From: a virus
DNA length: 64,000 nt
IMG/VR virus record: IMGVR_UViG_3300043172_000501
Coordinates: 1 to 64,000 of that record
Strand: one strand, 5' to 3'
Below the pieces are notes generated by a model. The model had not been told where the DNA came from, did no database searches, and saw nothing but the letters and a program-made list of their open reading frames with translations. The position numbers and the translations under genes were made by a program. Positions 26,142 to 34,487 of the stretch are shown here, one piece after another (position 1 is the first letter of the stretch; each line of letters begins with the position of its first letter).

Positions 26142-26468
26142 ATGACAGAAGAAGAAAAAGTTAAAAAAATACACAAAGTTAAACAATTTGAAAAACACGT
26201 TTTCAATAGCAAGAAATCGGTTCTCGTTTTTATTGTAGAGATAATGCTATTCGTTCTAGCGTTGATGGCTCTACGCTGGCAACCAGAACTAGGCTGGCCC
26301 TTAGCAGCATTCATGGTTTCAGTTGTATTCGCAATGGGATTTATTCTATTGACTTACATAGGGAAACAGTCCTTGCTTGACGCATGGACGAGGGGGATAG
26401 CACTAGGCGGGAAAGCTCCAGGTATCATGAAAACAATTTCAGACAAATTAGGCATCGGAGACGAGTAA
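26142..26468 (+). CDS. Holin-like membrane protein, two membrane segments
   Basis: 108 residues with two hydrophobic segments (VLVFIVEIMLFVLALMAL and LAAFMVSVVFAMGFILLTYI), a charged N-terminus and a short charged C-terminus. Size, topology and position (between the transglycosylase and spanin-like genes) fit a class II holin. No sequence-specific holin motif exists, so this rests on topology and context. Confidence 0.55.
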   Translation: MTEEEKVKKIHKVKQFEKHVFNSKKSVLVFIVEIMLFVLALMALRWQPELGWPLAAFMVSVVFAMGFILLTYIGKQSLLDAWTRGIALGGKAPGIMKTISDKLGIGDE

Positions 26469-26469
26469 T

Positions 26470-26898
26470 ATGATTACGATATTTACTCTTTTAGCAAAGA
26501 TAAAAAATAAAATAAGTTCAGGAGATTTCTGGATACAAGTCGCAACCATTATTGTAATAGGACTGTTTCTATTAGCAATAGTGGGATTAACATTAAGAGG
26601 ATGTCAAGGAGATTCTGAAGATGATCGTTTTGAGCAAATTCAATCCCTACATAAAGAGCATCTTAAGATGGTCAATAATCAGATAGTAGAAATAGAAAGA
26701 CGACAGGCTATCCGTGATAAACAGTTTGACTTATTAAGAGATGCCTATTTAAAGCTGGATGAAGAAATTCACCAGTCAGTTGAAGAACGAGAGGAGACGT
26801 ACCATGAATTGGAAAACGCTTTATCTATTGATGATGTTGACCGCATTCTCAAATCAGGCATATCCGGCAGATCTGGAAGGCCCAATAAACGCCAATGA
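26470..26898 (+). CDS. i-spanin-like protein (membrane anchor plus coiled coil)
   Basis: 142 residues with an N-terminal membrane segment (VATIIVIGLFLLAIVGLTL, about residues 23-41) and a long coiled coil (EHLKMVNNQIVEIERRQAIRD onwards) facing the periplasm, the architecture of Rz-type inner-membrane spanins. Its 3' end overlaps the next gene in another frame by 95 bp, echoing the Rz/Rz1 layout. Function inferred from topology and context. Confidence 0.6.
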   Translation: MITIFTLLAKIKNKISSGDFWIQVATIIVIGLFLLAIVGLTLRGCQGDSEDDRFEQIQSLHKEHLKMVNNQIVEIERRQAIRDKQFDLLRDAYLKLDEEIHQSVEEREETYHELENALSIDDVDRILKSGISGRSGRPNKRQ

Positions 26899-27346
26899 AA
26901 TAAGACCAGAACTGCGAGAGATACCAGAAGGAATAGTATTAAGAAGTAAAACGCCGAGAGGGTATCAAGTAGTGTTTAAACCTAAAGAAGAGTATAAATG
27001 TTTTACTACTTTAGAATGGAACAGCATGGGCTTTGTAATCACTGATTACAGATGGTTTTTTAATTACTCTTTAAAGTTAGAAGCCAAATTAGAAGTTAGA
27101 CAGAAACAGATCACTAATAGGCAAGAACAGATTGTAGATTTCAAAAAACAAATAACTTTACTGACAGACAGTCAAAAGTTTCTACAGCAAATGTTAAACG
27201 CAGAACATAAAATGTTAGTGCAAGAAAAAGAAAAACAAGCAAAAAATAACCGCAGAACAAAATTCACAAACGGACTACACTGGGGAGTACACGGACTACA
27301 ACTCGTAATCAATAGCGTATTGACAATCATCCTAGCAACAAAGTGA
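26804..27346 (+). CDS. Exported coiled-coil protein, possible spanin partner
   Basis: The ATG at 26804 follows GAGGAGACGTACC and yields 180 residues beginning with a signal peptide (MNWKTLYLLMMLTAFSNQAYPA), probably cleaved after AYPA. A coiled coil follows (KLEVRQKQITNRQEQIVDFK region), and a C-terminal hydrophobic segment (GLQLVINSVLTIILATK) could return to a membrane. It is not a lipoprotein like Rz1, so the spanin partnership is a hypothesis based on the overlap with the coiled-coil gene and the lysis neighbourhood. Confidence 0.5.
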   Translation: MNWKTLYLLMMLTAFSNQAYPADLEGPINANEIRPELREIPEGIVLRSKTPRGYQVVFKPKEEYKCFTTLEWNSMGFVITDYRWFFNYSLKLEAKLEVRQKQITNRQEQIVDFKKQITLLTDSQKFLQQMLNAEHKMLVQEKEKQAKNNRRTKFTNGLHWGVHGLQLVINSVLTIILATK

Positions 27347-27354
27347 GAAACGAC

Positions 27355-27801
27355 ATGAACCAAGTATGTAGAGAGATAGACAGCGTCCTAAGCCAAGAAA
27401 GTATTAAAACTATCACAAATAAAATAGGGGTAGGTACCAGCGAGATATTCTTGAAAATAGGATGGCATAAAAGCAAAGCAGTATTTATTGATATAACACT
27501 AGCAGACGGAGCAACAAAAAAGCACGACAGTAATGAAACACTAAAAGAAGGTGAAGTTTTTTCAAGCCAGGTGAAATTCGCAAGGGCATCAATAGAAGTT
27601 ATTTGTCGGCAAGCATCACTACTTCTACAAAACAACGTTAGCACTTTAGAACAGATAGCAACAGTGTGGGCAGGAACCTCCATATATCACGGTGGAATGA
27701 GTCCTCAACTTGAATGTGTATGTTCTAGTCCCTTAGACGCTGCATCAAGAATGATAAAAAATAGTCTTACAGAATGGGAAGAAAGATTTAAAATTGGATG
27801 A
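27355..27801 (+). CDS. Hypothetical protein (148 aa)
   Basis: The ATG at 27355 is favoured; a GTG at 27343 overlapping the previous stop is an alternative and neither has a strong ribosome binding site. The product is alpha/beta with a beta hairpin near residue 35 (SEIFLKIGWHKSKAVFIDITL) and a Cys-containing C-terminus. Function not recognised. Confidence 0.55.
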   Translation: MNQVCREIDSVLSQESIKTITNKIGVGTSEIFLKIGWHKSKAVFIDITLADGATKKHDSNETLKEGEVFSSQVKFARASIEVICRQASLLLQNNVSTLEQIATVWAGTSIYHGGMSPQLECVCSSPLDAASRMIKNSLTEWEERFKIG

Positions 27802-28015
27802 GGATAAAATTGAAGAAGTAATTGATGAATGTTTAACAACATTAGAAGAACACCCCGAAAGGTTTACGAAATTTGAAATAGATTTTTTAGAAAGTGTTGA
27901 AGATAAAAACGAGACAGGACACTTGACAGAAGTGGCAGTCGGAAGAGGCGTAAGTCAACTTGATAAGTTATTAGAAATTCACCAGGAGAGAGTTACTGAA
28001 TGGAATACGAAATAG
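27794..28015 (+). CDS. Small acidic protein, TTG start (73 aa)
   Basis: No ATG exists in the frame; TTG at 27794 is the only plausible start and lies within the end of the previous gene. Very acidic helical protein (DEDKIEEVIDECLTTLEEHP). It overlaps the next gene by 16 bp. Function unknown. Confidence 0.5.
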   Translation: MDEDKIEEVIDECLTTLEEHPERFTKFEIDFLESVEDKNETGHLTEVAVGRGVSQLDKLLEIHQERVTEWNTK

Positions 28016-28470
28016 AACCAGAACAGATAGTGCCAGCTTTATCAAACACAGTGGCAGGATTACCGACTGATGCAATTCTCGTATGTGAAGGCGTAAGAAT
28101 AGCCAAGAGAGTAAAAGGTAAAACAATAGACGTGGCTTGTGATCATCCAGTACACGGATGCCATCCAAAAAATAAAGATATGTACGATAAATTAAATGAA
28201 AAATATTTTAAAATACTCGCACCTTATTTAGTAACAGATGAAAAGAAATGCCCTAAATGTAAAGGCGAGAAGTGGCTGTTCATCCAGTCAGATGAAGCTC
28301 GAAAATTGATAACAATGGTCAAAGCGTTCAATATGTTTAAAGGGGTTATAATTAAATCGCAACAAAAGTTGAACATAGACGAAGTACGTGGTACAGTTAC
28401 ACCGTTCCTGAATGGAACCTCTGCCAGTTCTCCTGGGGGCGCCCAGGAGGACACTTTAAAAGCAGAATAA
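28000..28470 (+). CDS. Zinc-ribbon-containing hypothetical protein (156 aa)
   Basis: Contains CDHPVHGCHP (residues about 47-56) and KKCPKCKGEKWLF (about 82-94), a four-Cys/His arrangement likely to bind zinc. The C-terminal coding region carries two tandem RNA hairpins (28404-28418 and 28428-28451). The ATG has GAGAG upstream. It lies just upstream of the deazaguanine operon. Function unknown. Confidence 0.6.
   Translation: MEYEIEPEQIVPALSNTVAGLPTDAILVCEGVRIAKRVKGKTIDVACDHPVHGCHPKNKDMYDKLNEKYFKILAPYLVTDEKKCPKCKGEKWLFIQSDEARKLITMVKAFNMFKGVIIKSQQKLNIDEVRGTVTPFLNGTSASSPGGAQEDTLKAE
28404..28451 (+). promoter_or_regulatory. Tandem strong hairpins before the deazaguanine operon
   Basis: GTTCC-TGAAT-GGAAC (28404-28418) is followed by a 10-bp stem TTCTCCTGGG / CCCAGGAGGA (28428-28437 with 28442-28451) closed by GGCG. 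They lie inside the end of the coding sequence and have no T-run. The GC-rich stem stands out from the AT-rich surroundings and could stabilise or process the downstream message. Confidence 0.45.
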
Positions 28471-28516
28471 TTCCATCAGGTAGAAAACAAACAGGTAAAG
28501 ACAGAGGGAGTAATCA

Positions 28517-28825
28517 ATGGAACAAAATCAAACAAAAATTGAAGTGTATTGTAATGTCGAGAATAAAATCGTAGGACACATCGACACGAGCCAGATGTCT
28601 GGGAAACAAGTTTTAGACAGAAATACAATTATGATGAGCTTCACGCCAATCAGTGAAGCCTACCAACTATCAGCCATAAAAGATAATGAGTATCTTAAGT
28701 GTGGTAACTGTTACGGCACTATGGCGTTACGAGGGAAAGTTAGAACCGACGAAAGTAAAGAGAGTTTTGAGACATCTGGAATAGCTATCATTATTGGCAG
28801 AACAAAATTAGAGGTACCAAGATGA
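28517..28825 (+). CDS. Hypothetical protein, first gene of the deazaguanine block (102 aa)
   Basis: A GAGGGAG site precedes the ATG. Residues 55-65 include YLKCGNCYG, a single CxxC knuckle. The C-terminus is beta-rich (SGIAIIIGRTKLEVP). Its stop overlaps the QueD start (ATGA), so it is translated together with the biosynthesis genes. Role unknown. Confidence 0.6.
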   Translation: MEQNQTKIEVYCNVENKIVGHIDTSQMSGKQVLDRNTIMMSFTPISEAYQLSAIKDNEYLKCGNCYGTMALRGKVRTDESKESFETSGIAIIIGRTKLEVPR

Positions 28826-29310
28826 TAAGCATAAAAAAAGAATTTAAATTTGAAGCTGCTCACCGTCTACCATTACACGGAGGAGCATGTGCTAATATCC
28901 ACGGACATAGTTATAAATTAGTAGTCGAAGTATCAGGAGAACCAGAAAAAGTAGGCCCAGCAACTGATATGGTTACAGACTTCGGAACACTAACCAACGT
29001 TGTGCATGATATAATAAACGAAGGGATGATTCAAGGCAGACAAACCGTACCACTTGACCACTCCATAATGCTATGGAAAGATGATCCTTTGCTGGAAGTT
29101 TTAAAAACAGCGATAGAAAAAAAAGATATACCAGGGCAAAGATTAGCTATATTCACAAATCAACCAACAGCAGAGTATATGGCAGAAATGTTAGCTAACT
29201 TCATTCAGTCAGGACTAGAAGAGGCAACACCTCAAGATATTAAAGTGACAAGAGTTGAAGTATGGGAAACGGCTAAATCATACGCCATCTGGGAATCAGA
29301 TTATGAGTAA
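28822..29310 (+). CDS. queD: 6-carboxytetrahydropterin synthase QueD
   Basis: 162 residues of the T-fold PTPS/QueD family. Zinc ligands are visible at His14 (EAAHRL), His27 and His29 (NIHGHSY), and the catalytic Cys23 (GACAN) is four residues before the HGH pair. VTDFGTL and PLDHSIML supply the Asp and the DH pair; PTAEYMAEML and the Glu in VTRVEVWET complete the pterin pocket. It converts dihydroneopterin triphosphate to 6-carboxytetrahydropterin. It overlaps queE by an ATGAGTAA junction. The length is somewhat greater than bacterial QueD (about 120 residues) because of an insert near residue 90. Confidence 0.9.
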   Translation: MISIKKEFKFEAAHRLPLHGGACANIHGHSYKLVVEVSGEPEKVGPATDMVTDFGTLTNVVHDIINEGMIQGRQTVPLDHSIMLWKDDPLLEVLKTAIEKKDIPGQRLAIFTNQPTAEYMAEMLANFIQSGLEEATPQDIKVTRVEVWETAKSYAIWESDYE

Positions 29311-29986
29311 CTATAAATTAACAGAGATGTTTTATTCTTTGCAAGGTGAAGGTCATAACATCGGACATGCTGCACTCTTTATTCGTTTTTCTGGCTGTAC
29401 ACTAAACTGTACGTTCTGTGATACTGATTTTACACAAAAGTTTGAACTATCATTAGAAGAAATAAAAGCTGAAATAAAAGCGATGCAATTGCCGAATGAA
29501 ACTTTGGTTATTCTGACAGGTGGCGAACCCCTATTACAAGTAGACATGCCATTAGTTAGAATGATTGAAAATTTAGGTTTACTACCATGTATAGAAACAA
29601 GCGGAGATGAAAAGGCCGTGGCTAAAGCGACATCAAAAGGTATCGAAGTAGAAACAGTATTACACACTTTACATGATGTAACTATTTCACCAAAAAATTC
29701 CTATGTTAGTAATTTCGTATTAGCACTATCATCTGCTATTAAAATACTGGTCCCGTTTCCCGGTGATATTACTGAAGATGACGTCCGGCACTATGCTGAA
29801 GAACTTGGAGAAGACAGAAACGGTTCATTTCCCGAGTTTATTCTTCAACCTATCACCACAAAAGATCTAAAAATTGACCCAAGAGCAAGTGCACTTGCAA
29901 TGAGATTTCAGCACAAATGGGTTAGTCAAACCAATAAAGACTGGCGTGTAATTCCACAGTGCCACGTCCCAATGCAACTGAGGTAA
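29303..29986 (+). CDS. queE: 7-carboxy-7-deazaguanine synthase QueE (radical SAM)
   Basis: The ATG at 29303 overlaps the queD stop and gives the canonical N-terminus [20 protein letters not shown]. The radical SAM cluster motif is CTLNCTFC (Cys32, Cys36, Cys39) followed by DTDF. GGEPLLQ binds SAM. C-terminal FILQP and CHVPMQLR match QueE ends. It rearranges 6-carboxytetrahydropterin into 7-carboxy-7-deazaguanine (CDG), the common precursor of deazaguanine bases. Confidence 0.92.
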   Translation: MSNYKLTEMFYSLQGEGHNIGHAALFIRFSGCTLNCTFCDTDFTQKFELSLEEIKAEIKAMQLPNETLVILTGGEPLLQVDMPLVRMIENLGLLPCIETSGDEKAVAKATSKGIEVETVLHTLHDVTISPKNSYVSNFVLALSSAIKILVPFPGDITEDDVRHYAEELGEDRNGSFPEFILQPITTKDLKIDPRASALAMRFQHKWVSQTNKDWRVIPQCHVPMQLR

Positions 29987-29988
29987 TT

Positions 29989-30561
29989 ATGTCTATCGAT
30001 GAGAAAACAGCACTGCAGTCCGTCAAAAATATATTAGAATATTTAGGAGAGAATGTTGACCGTGAAGGCCTAGTCGATACTCCCCAAAGAGTCCTACGCT
30101 CCTGGGAAAAACTTTATGGCGGATACAAAATAAAACCAGAAGATGTTGCCAAAGCAACTTTTAAAGGTGACGGCTATGATCAAATGATAGTACTAAAACA
30201 TATCGAGTTCTACAGTACTTGCGAACACCACATGATACCGTTCACTGGAAAGATTTCGATAGGATATCTTCCTAATAAAGCTGGAAAAGTCTTAGGGATA
30301 TCCAAACTTGCGAGAATAGTAGAAATCTACGCTCGTAGATTACAAATACAAGAACGGATGACAGAACAAATAGCAGGAGCTGTTGAAAAACTAATAAAAG
30401 CAAATGGCGTGGGCGTTATTGTTGAAGCACAACACATGTGCATGACAGCCAGGGGAGTTGAAAAACAAAACTCAGTAATGGTCACTTCCTCAATGCGTGG
30501 GTCTTTTCGTGAGTCACAGACTAAAGCAGAGTTCTTATCAATTATCAAGGAGCGAGATTAA
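29989..30561 (+). CDS. folE: GTP cyclohydrolase I (FolE)
   Basis: The ATG at 29989 with TGAGG upstream is preferred to an in-frame ATG at 29959 inside queE; it gives 190 residues. The active-site segment [12 protein letters not shown] (Cys and His zinc ligands), the [13 protein letters not shown] motif and QHMCMTARG with the third ligand are all intact. It makes dihydroneopterin triphosphate from GTP, feeding QueD. The order queD-queE-folE is a compact deazaguanine precursor cassette. Confidence 0.93.
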   Translation: MSIDEKTALQSVKNILEYLGENVDREGLVDTPQRVLRSWEKLYGGYKIKPEDVAKATFKGDGYDQMIVLKHIEFYSTCEHHMIPFTGKISIGYLPNKAGKVLGISKLARIVEIYARRLQIQERMTEQIAGAVEKLIKANGVGVIVEAQHMCMTARGVEKQNSVMVTSSMRGSFRESQTKAEFLSIIKERD

Positions 30562-30953
30562 TGTTTAATTTAGAAGTTATAGCAACATGTCGAGTTCAAG
30601 GAATACACTGCTGGGCATCACAACCCGGGGACGCACCTCGCAATTATCTTTCTTATCCGCATCGTCATGAGTTTCACATTGAAGTCAGAGTAAAAGTATC
30701 ACATGAAGATCGTGATATTGAAATACTACAACTAAAACAAGATGTAATCTCATCAATAGCAGAAGACTATCCAGTCGCAAATGAGAAAGCAGTTCCAATA
30801 CCAGCTCACATGGCAAGAGTAACTGACTTTAAAGACTCAAGCTGTGAAATGATTGCCAGTAAACTAATAGAGACGCTAGGCACTTTTCATTATGATGTTA
30901 AATCGGTAAAAGTTTTAGAAGACGGAGAGAATGGGGCAGTGCTATCAGTATGA
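30561..30953 (+). CDS. Second T-fold (QueD/PTPS-like) protein, function uncertain
   Basis: 130 residues. The segment SYPHRHEFHIEVRVKV resembles the strand carrying the HGH zinc ligands in QueD, and SSCEMIASKLIETLG resembles the PTAEN-type helix. However the catalytic Cys and the LDH pair are not visible, so it is unlikely to be a second QueD. It is coupled to folE (TAATG) and to the radical SAM gene (ATGA). It could bind a pterin or deazaguanine as a scaffold or carry out a later step; inferred. Confidence 0.5.
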   Translation: MFNLEVIATCRVQGIHCWASQPGDAPRNYLSYPHRHEFHIEVRVKVSHEDRDIEILQLKQDVISSIAEDYPVANEKAVPIPAHMARVTDFKDSSCEMIASKLIETLGTFHYDVKSVKVLEDGENGAVLSV

Positions 30954-31825
30954 AAATACCTCAAATCTACCAAGTAGAAGTCACCAACGCCTGTAACGCA
31001 AAATGCGAAAGATGCCCAAGAATACGAGCTGTAAAGAATCGTGGAGGCATCCAAAATCTAAACATAGAAAATTTAAAAGATTGGATTGTAGACGGAGTCT
31101 TTGATAATACATCTTTTGTCGAATTACAGATGTCAGGAGAACCATTACTCTATAAAAACATCGGAGAAGTAATAAGACTACTAAAAAACAAAGCTGGAGT
31201 TAAAGTTGGATTCTCTACAAACGGACAATTCTTAAAAGAAAAAGCTATTGATTTGATAGGACTATCATGGCTAACAGTCAGCGTTGATGCTACCACGTCA
31301 GAAGAACAAGCAAGATTGCGCCCAGGAACAAACCTCGCAAAAATAGTAGAAGGTATCCAAGAAGTTGTCAGACTTAAAAAAATGGGATACGGCCCAGAGC
31401 ATCTAAATATTTTTACAGTGGCAGGTACAGATGAAACCCACCAACAAGTAAAAAACCGTGAAATAAAAATACGCCGAATGTTCCAGCACGGAATTGATTC
31501 TATAACCAGCATCAAAGATACATATGATAATGACAAAGCCAAGAAAGGCTGTGATGACATGTGTACAACTCCTTGGGAATCAGTTTCTATTCAAGCCGAC
31601 GGAACAGTTGTGAGCTGCTGTTACGTTTGGGATAGAAATGAGCCTAATGTTTATGGGAATTTAAATGATAATTCACTTAAAAAGATTTGGGCCAATGAAA
31701 AGGTCAAAACCTTAAGAGAGTCAATAAGGGATAAAAAATATATTGGTAGATGTCAGTGTTGCTACACAAGATCACCTCACCAACTACATGTAGAGATGTT
31801 ATCAAAATTACAAAAGGGGAAGTAA
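30950..31825 (+). CDS. Radical SAM/SPASM-type enzyme in modification island
   Basis: 291 residues. Cluster motif CNAKCERC (Cys15, Cys19, Cys22), GEPLLY and FSTNGQ segments for SAM binding, and a C-terminal SPASM-like region: MCTTPWESVSIQADGTVVSC and a closing CQCCYTR. This layout is shared by enzymes modifying peptides, cofactors or nucleosides. In this operon it may modify the deazaguanine base or its side chain. No target can be read from sequence. Confidence 0.75.
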   Translation: MKIPQIYQVEVTNACNAKCERCPRIRAVKNRGGIQNLNIENLKDWIVDGVFDNTSFVELQMSGEPLLYKNIGEVIRLLKNKAGVKVGFSTNGQFLKEKAIDLIGLSWLTVSVDATTSEEQARLRPGTNLAKIVEGIQEVVRLKKMGYGPEHLNIFTVAGTDETHQQVKNREIKIRRMFQHGIDSITSIKDTYDNDKAKKGCDDMCTTPWESVSIQADGTVVSCCYVWDRNEPNVYGNLNDNSLKKIWANEKVKTLRESIRDKKYIGRCQCCYTRSPHQLHVEMLSKLQKGK

Positions 31826-32416
31826 ATGAAAATTATCAGTTTTACCGGAAACGGTTCGACAGGCAAAACGACCTGTATGACAAGGGCAATATCACATCTA
31901 AAAGAAAATAAAATTAGAGTTGGATACGTCTTTGATATAGTACGTGGAACACTGATGGATAAATCTTTACTAGATAGTCCAACAGGACGACTCTACGCTT
32001 TATGGAGACATCTAGAGCAAGAATATAATCACAGGCTCAGAAGTGACGTCGACGTGCTTTTACTAGATAGAAGTGCAGTCGATTGGTATTGTTATTATCA
32101 GATGGAGTTAGCATCAATTAACAAGTACTACCGAGAGTTTCCAAATCCGATAAGGCAAATGACATTAGACATTGCAGATTCGTATCATTCATTCATATGG
32201 TTCAACACTGAAGGATTTGATTACGTGAGAGATGGCTTTCGACCCAACAGTAAAAAACTTAGAAATACAGTTGATGATCATTACAAACATATACATCAGA
32301 CATTATTACAGAGAGGTAAAACGCCTATTCATAGCATCCAAGGTGATTCTGTGAAAGATAGGATAGAGCAAACTTTACAGTACATGGACAATGTAATTGA
32401 AGAGATAAGAAAATGA
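31826..32416 (+). CDS. P-loop nucleotide/nucleoside kinase-like protein
   Basis: 196 residues with Walker A FTGNGSTGKTT (residues 6-16), a LLLDRSAVDWY segment (about residues 74-84) like the DR-S motif of deoxynucleoside/thymidylate kinases and NadR-type proteins, and FRPNSKKLR as a candidate lid. It lies between the radical SAM gene and the glycosyltransferase, so it may phosphorylate a modified base, a nucleotide or a sugar for transfer. Substrate unknown. Confidence 0.65.
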   Translation: MKIISFTGNGSTGKTTCMTRAISHLKENKIRVGYVFDIVRGTLMDKSLLDSPTGRLYALWRHLEQEYNHRLRSDVDVLLLDRSAVDWYCYYQMELASINKYYREFPNPIRQMTLDIADSYHSFIWFNTEGFDYVRDGFRPNSKKLRNTVDDHYKHIHQTLLQRGKTPIHSIQGDSVKDRIEQTLQYMDNVIEEIRK

Positions 32417-33477
32417 TTCATCTATTTCCTATTGAGCCGATAGAAGAACGTTATAGTCAAGACTGGTACAGATGGTTCCCTCGCAAGCTTGAAGAACACG
32501 GACTATCTGTTACGATATACGACGGAGACAGAATAAAAGATTTTTCAAATACAGAAGCATTAAAGACAGGAGAGTTTTTAGACGCCTTTGATACTCATCA
32601 CTACAAGGCTACACAACTCTCAATATTCATGCGACAACTCCAAGCCGGAAGGATAAAAGACAATGATACAGTTTTAATGTTAGATGGCTGGAATCCATCA
32701 GTCACAGCACTTGCCTACGCTAGGGCTGTAAGTGGAATAAACTTTAAAATAGTTTTAGCTCTACATGCAGGAACATGGGACATTCACGATCATCTATCAA
32801 GATGTGGAATGAGAAACTGGGCACAATATAATGAACTAGGTTGGCTACTCGCTTGTGACTCAGTAATAGTTGCCACAGAATTTCATCGTGATTTAATAAT
32901 GGATACAGTTGAACTCGTAGCAAGAACCTGGAGCCAGCAAAAAACAGTAAGAAATAAGATCCATGTGACAGGATTCCCATTAGAATTGGGAGAATTAAAC
33001 GGCTATCAAGTCCCATGGGATAAAAAAAAGAATCAGGTTGTTTTTCCGCATAGAATAGCACCAGAAAAAGCACCAGAAATATTTGAAGAAGTAAAAGCAA
33101 TATATGAAAAGATGTATCCAGAGGACAAACTTAAATGGGTAAGAACTCAAGATGTATTAAAATCACTGACAGGACCAGTTAAACCACAGTTCTATAAAAC
33201 ATTAGCCGAGAGCAAAGTTGCGTTCTCTTCTGCTTTACAAGAAACATGGGGGATTGCCCAACTAGAAGCATGGTATCTCACGGCATCTCCAGTGGTACCT
33301 GATAGACTATCCTATAGAGAACTGTACCCAGCTGATACTAAATATGATGACTTAGAAACAGCAGCTAATATGATACATGAAATAACATACGGAAAAAGTC
33401 CTATCCCATTTGAACCAACCACAGACCCACGAAACGTATGGCCTGATATAATTAAAATATTAAAAGGTGATGCATGA
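32413..33477 (+). CDS. GT-B glycosyltransferase-like protein
   Basis: 354 residues. The C-terminal half contains VVFPHRIAPEKAPEIFEEV (nucleotide-sugar domain start) and ALQETWGIAQLEAWYLTASP, the E-x7-E type motif of GT4-like GT-B glycosyltransferases. The N-terminal half has DTVLMLDGWNPS and LALHAGTWDIHDH segments. It overlaps both the kinase and the DpdA-like genes (ATGA junctions). A sugar-transfer step onto the modified DNA base is the simplest reading of its position; a surface-modification role cannot be excluded. Confidence 0.7.
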   Translation: MIHLFPIEPIEERYSQDWYRWFPRKLEEHGLSVTIYDGDRIKDFSNTEALKTGEFLDAFDTHHYKATQLSIFMRQLQAGRIKDNDTVLMLDGWNPSVTALAYARAVSGINFKIVLALHAGTWDIHDHLSRCGMRNWAQYNELGWLLACDSVIVATEFHRDLIMDTVELVARTWSQQKTVRNKIHVTGFPLELGELNGYQVPWDKKKNQVVFPHRIAPEKAPEIFEEVKAIYEKMYPEDKLKWVRTQDVLKSLTGPVKPQFYKTLAESKVAFSSALQETWGIAQLEAWYLTASPVVPDRLSYRELYPADTKYDDLETAANMIHEITYGKSPIPFEPTTDPRNVWPDIIKILKGDA

Positions 33478-34487
33478 AAATTTATTTTGCTGGAGTAGAA
33501 GACCTTGACGACAAGACGAGAGCAGTCAACGATGCTAAAGCAAAAAATGTTTTCGTATCGTATTACAACTTGACAGAATCATCAAACGCTGCTGCGCAAA
33601 AACAACTTTTATATGTCCATAAAAAATTAGGCATCAGGTCAATCATTGATTGTGGAGCGTTTACGTTTATGCACCTACATAAGAAAGTACAATCAGGCTC
33701 CGCCATCGCTGGAGATTCTTCTGAGGCTAAAAAGATTGCTGGGCAAGGAAGTAAAGTACTACAACTAGAAGCATATCTAAGAAACTACATTTCATGGCTT
33801 GAAAAAAACTGGTCACTGATTACATATTTTATTGAGTTAGATATGCAAAGAATGATCGGGATAGAGCAAGTAAGAGAATGGCGAAAAATATTCCAGAAAC
33901 GTGGATTAGGAAGAAAAATGTGGTTAGTGCACCACAGTGGAGACTCCTGGGAAGATTTCGTTCGTATAATTGATGAAAGCAAAGTTGAAAATGGCGGGTC
34001 AGGCATGTGCGCGATTGAAGGAAAGAATATGAGCAAACCAGAAGGTTTCGATTATTATCGATTTGCCAAATACGCTTATGACAACAGAGTAGCAATTCAC
34101 GCCTTCGCATCGACTAGAGCAGACTTCCTTTCGCAAATACCTGTTACGTCGTCAGACTCCACATCTTGGTTACAAGGAACACAATATGGAACAACGGTTG
34201 TGTTCGACCCTATACGTGGCGGAGTTATCAGCGGTTCGTATAATACAGCTAAGTCAGTTAGAGGGAAAAATAAGATTTCTATAATTTCAAACGCCTGGAC
34301 AAAGTTGATGGCACTTGATGTAACAAATGATGAGAGACTGACCGCAGTTGAAGGCAATTTAGTTGAAGCAATAAAAGCGTTCGTCAAGATGGAAGATCAT
34401 CTAACACAAATGTGGGAAGAAAAAGGTTTTTTCTGGCATGAAGTAGAACGTCAGAACGCAGAAAAGATAAGGAAGCTGTATGGCTAA
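33474..34487 (+). CDS. dpdA: DpdA-like DNA deazaguanine transglycosylase
   Basis: 337 residues with features of the tRNA-guanine transglycosylase (TGT) superfamily branch used on DNA. IIDCGAFTF (Asp59) matches the base-pocket Asp-x-Gly-x-Phe of TGT. Further segments are YFIELDMQR, a HHSGDSWEDF segment, HAFASTRADFL, and SSDSTSW around Asp228, a position expected for the nucleophilic Asp. Its place behind folE/queD/queE supports base exchange of guanine for a 7-deazaguanine in phage DNA. The family assignment is by motif and context; the inserted base is unknown. Confidence 0.75.
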   Translation: MKIYFAGVEDLDDKTRAVNDAKAKNVFVSYYNLTESSNAAAQKQLLYVHKKLGIRSIIDCGAFTFMHLHKKVQSGSAIAGDSSEAKKIAGQGSKVLQLEAYLRNYISWLEKNWSLITYFIELDMQRMIGIEQVREWRKIFQKRGLGRKMWLVHHSGDSWEDFVRIIDESKVENGGSGMCAIEGKNMSKPEGFDYYRFAKYAYDNRVAIHAFASTRADFLSQIPVTSSDSTSWLQGTQYGTTVVFDPIRGGVISGSYNTAKSVRGKNKISIISNAWTKLMALDVTNDERLTAVEGNLVEAIKAFVKMEDHLTQMWEEKGFFWHEVERQNAEKIRKLYG

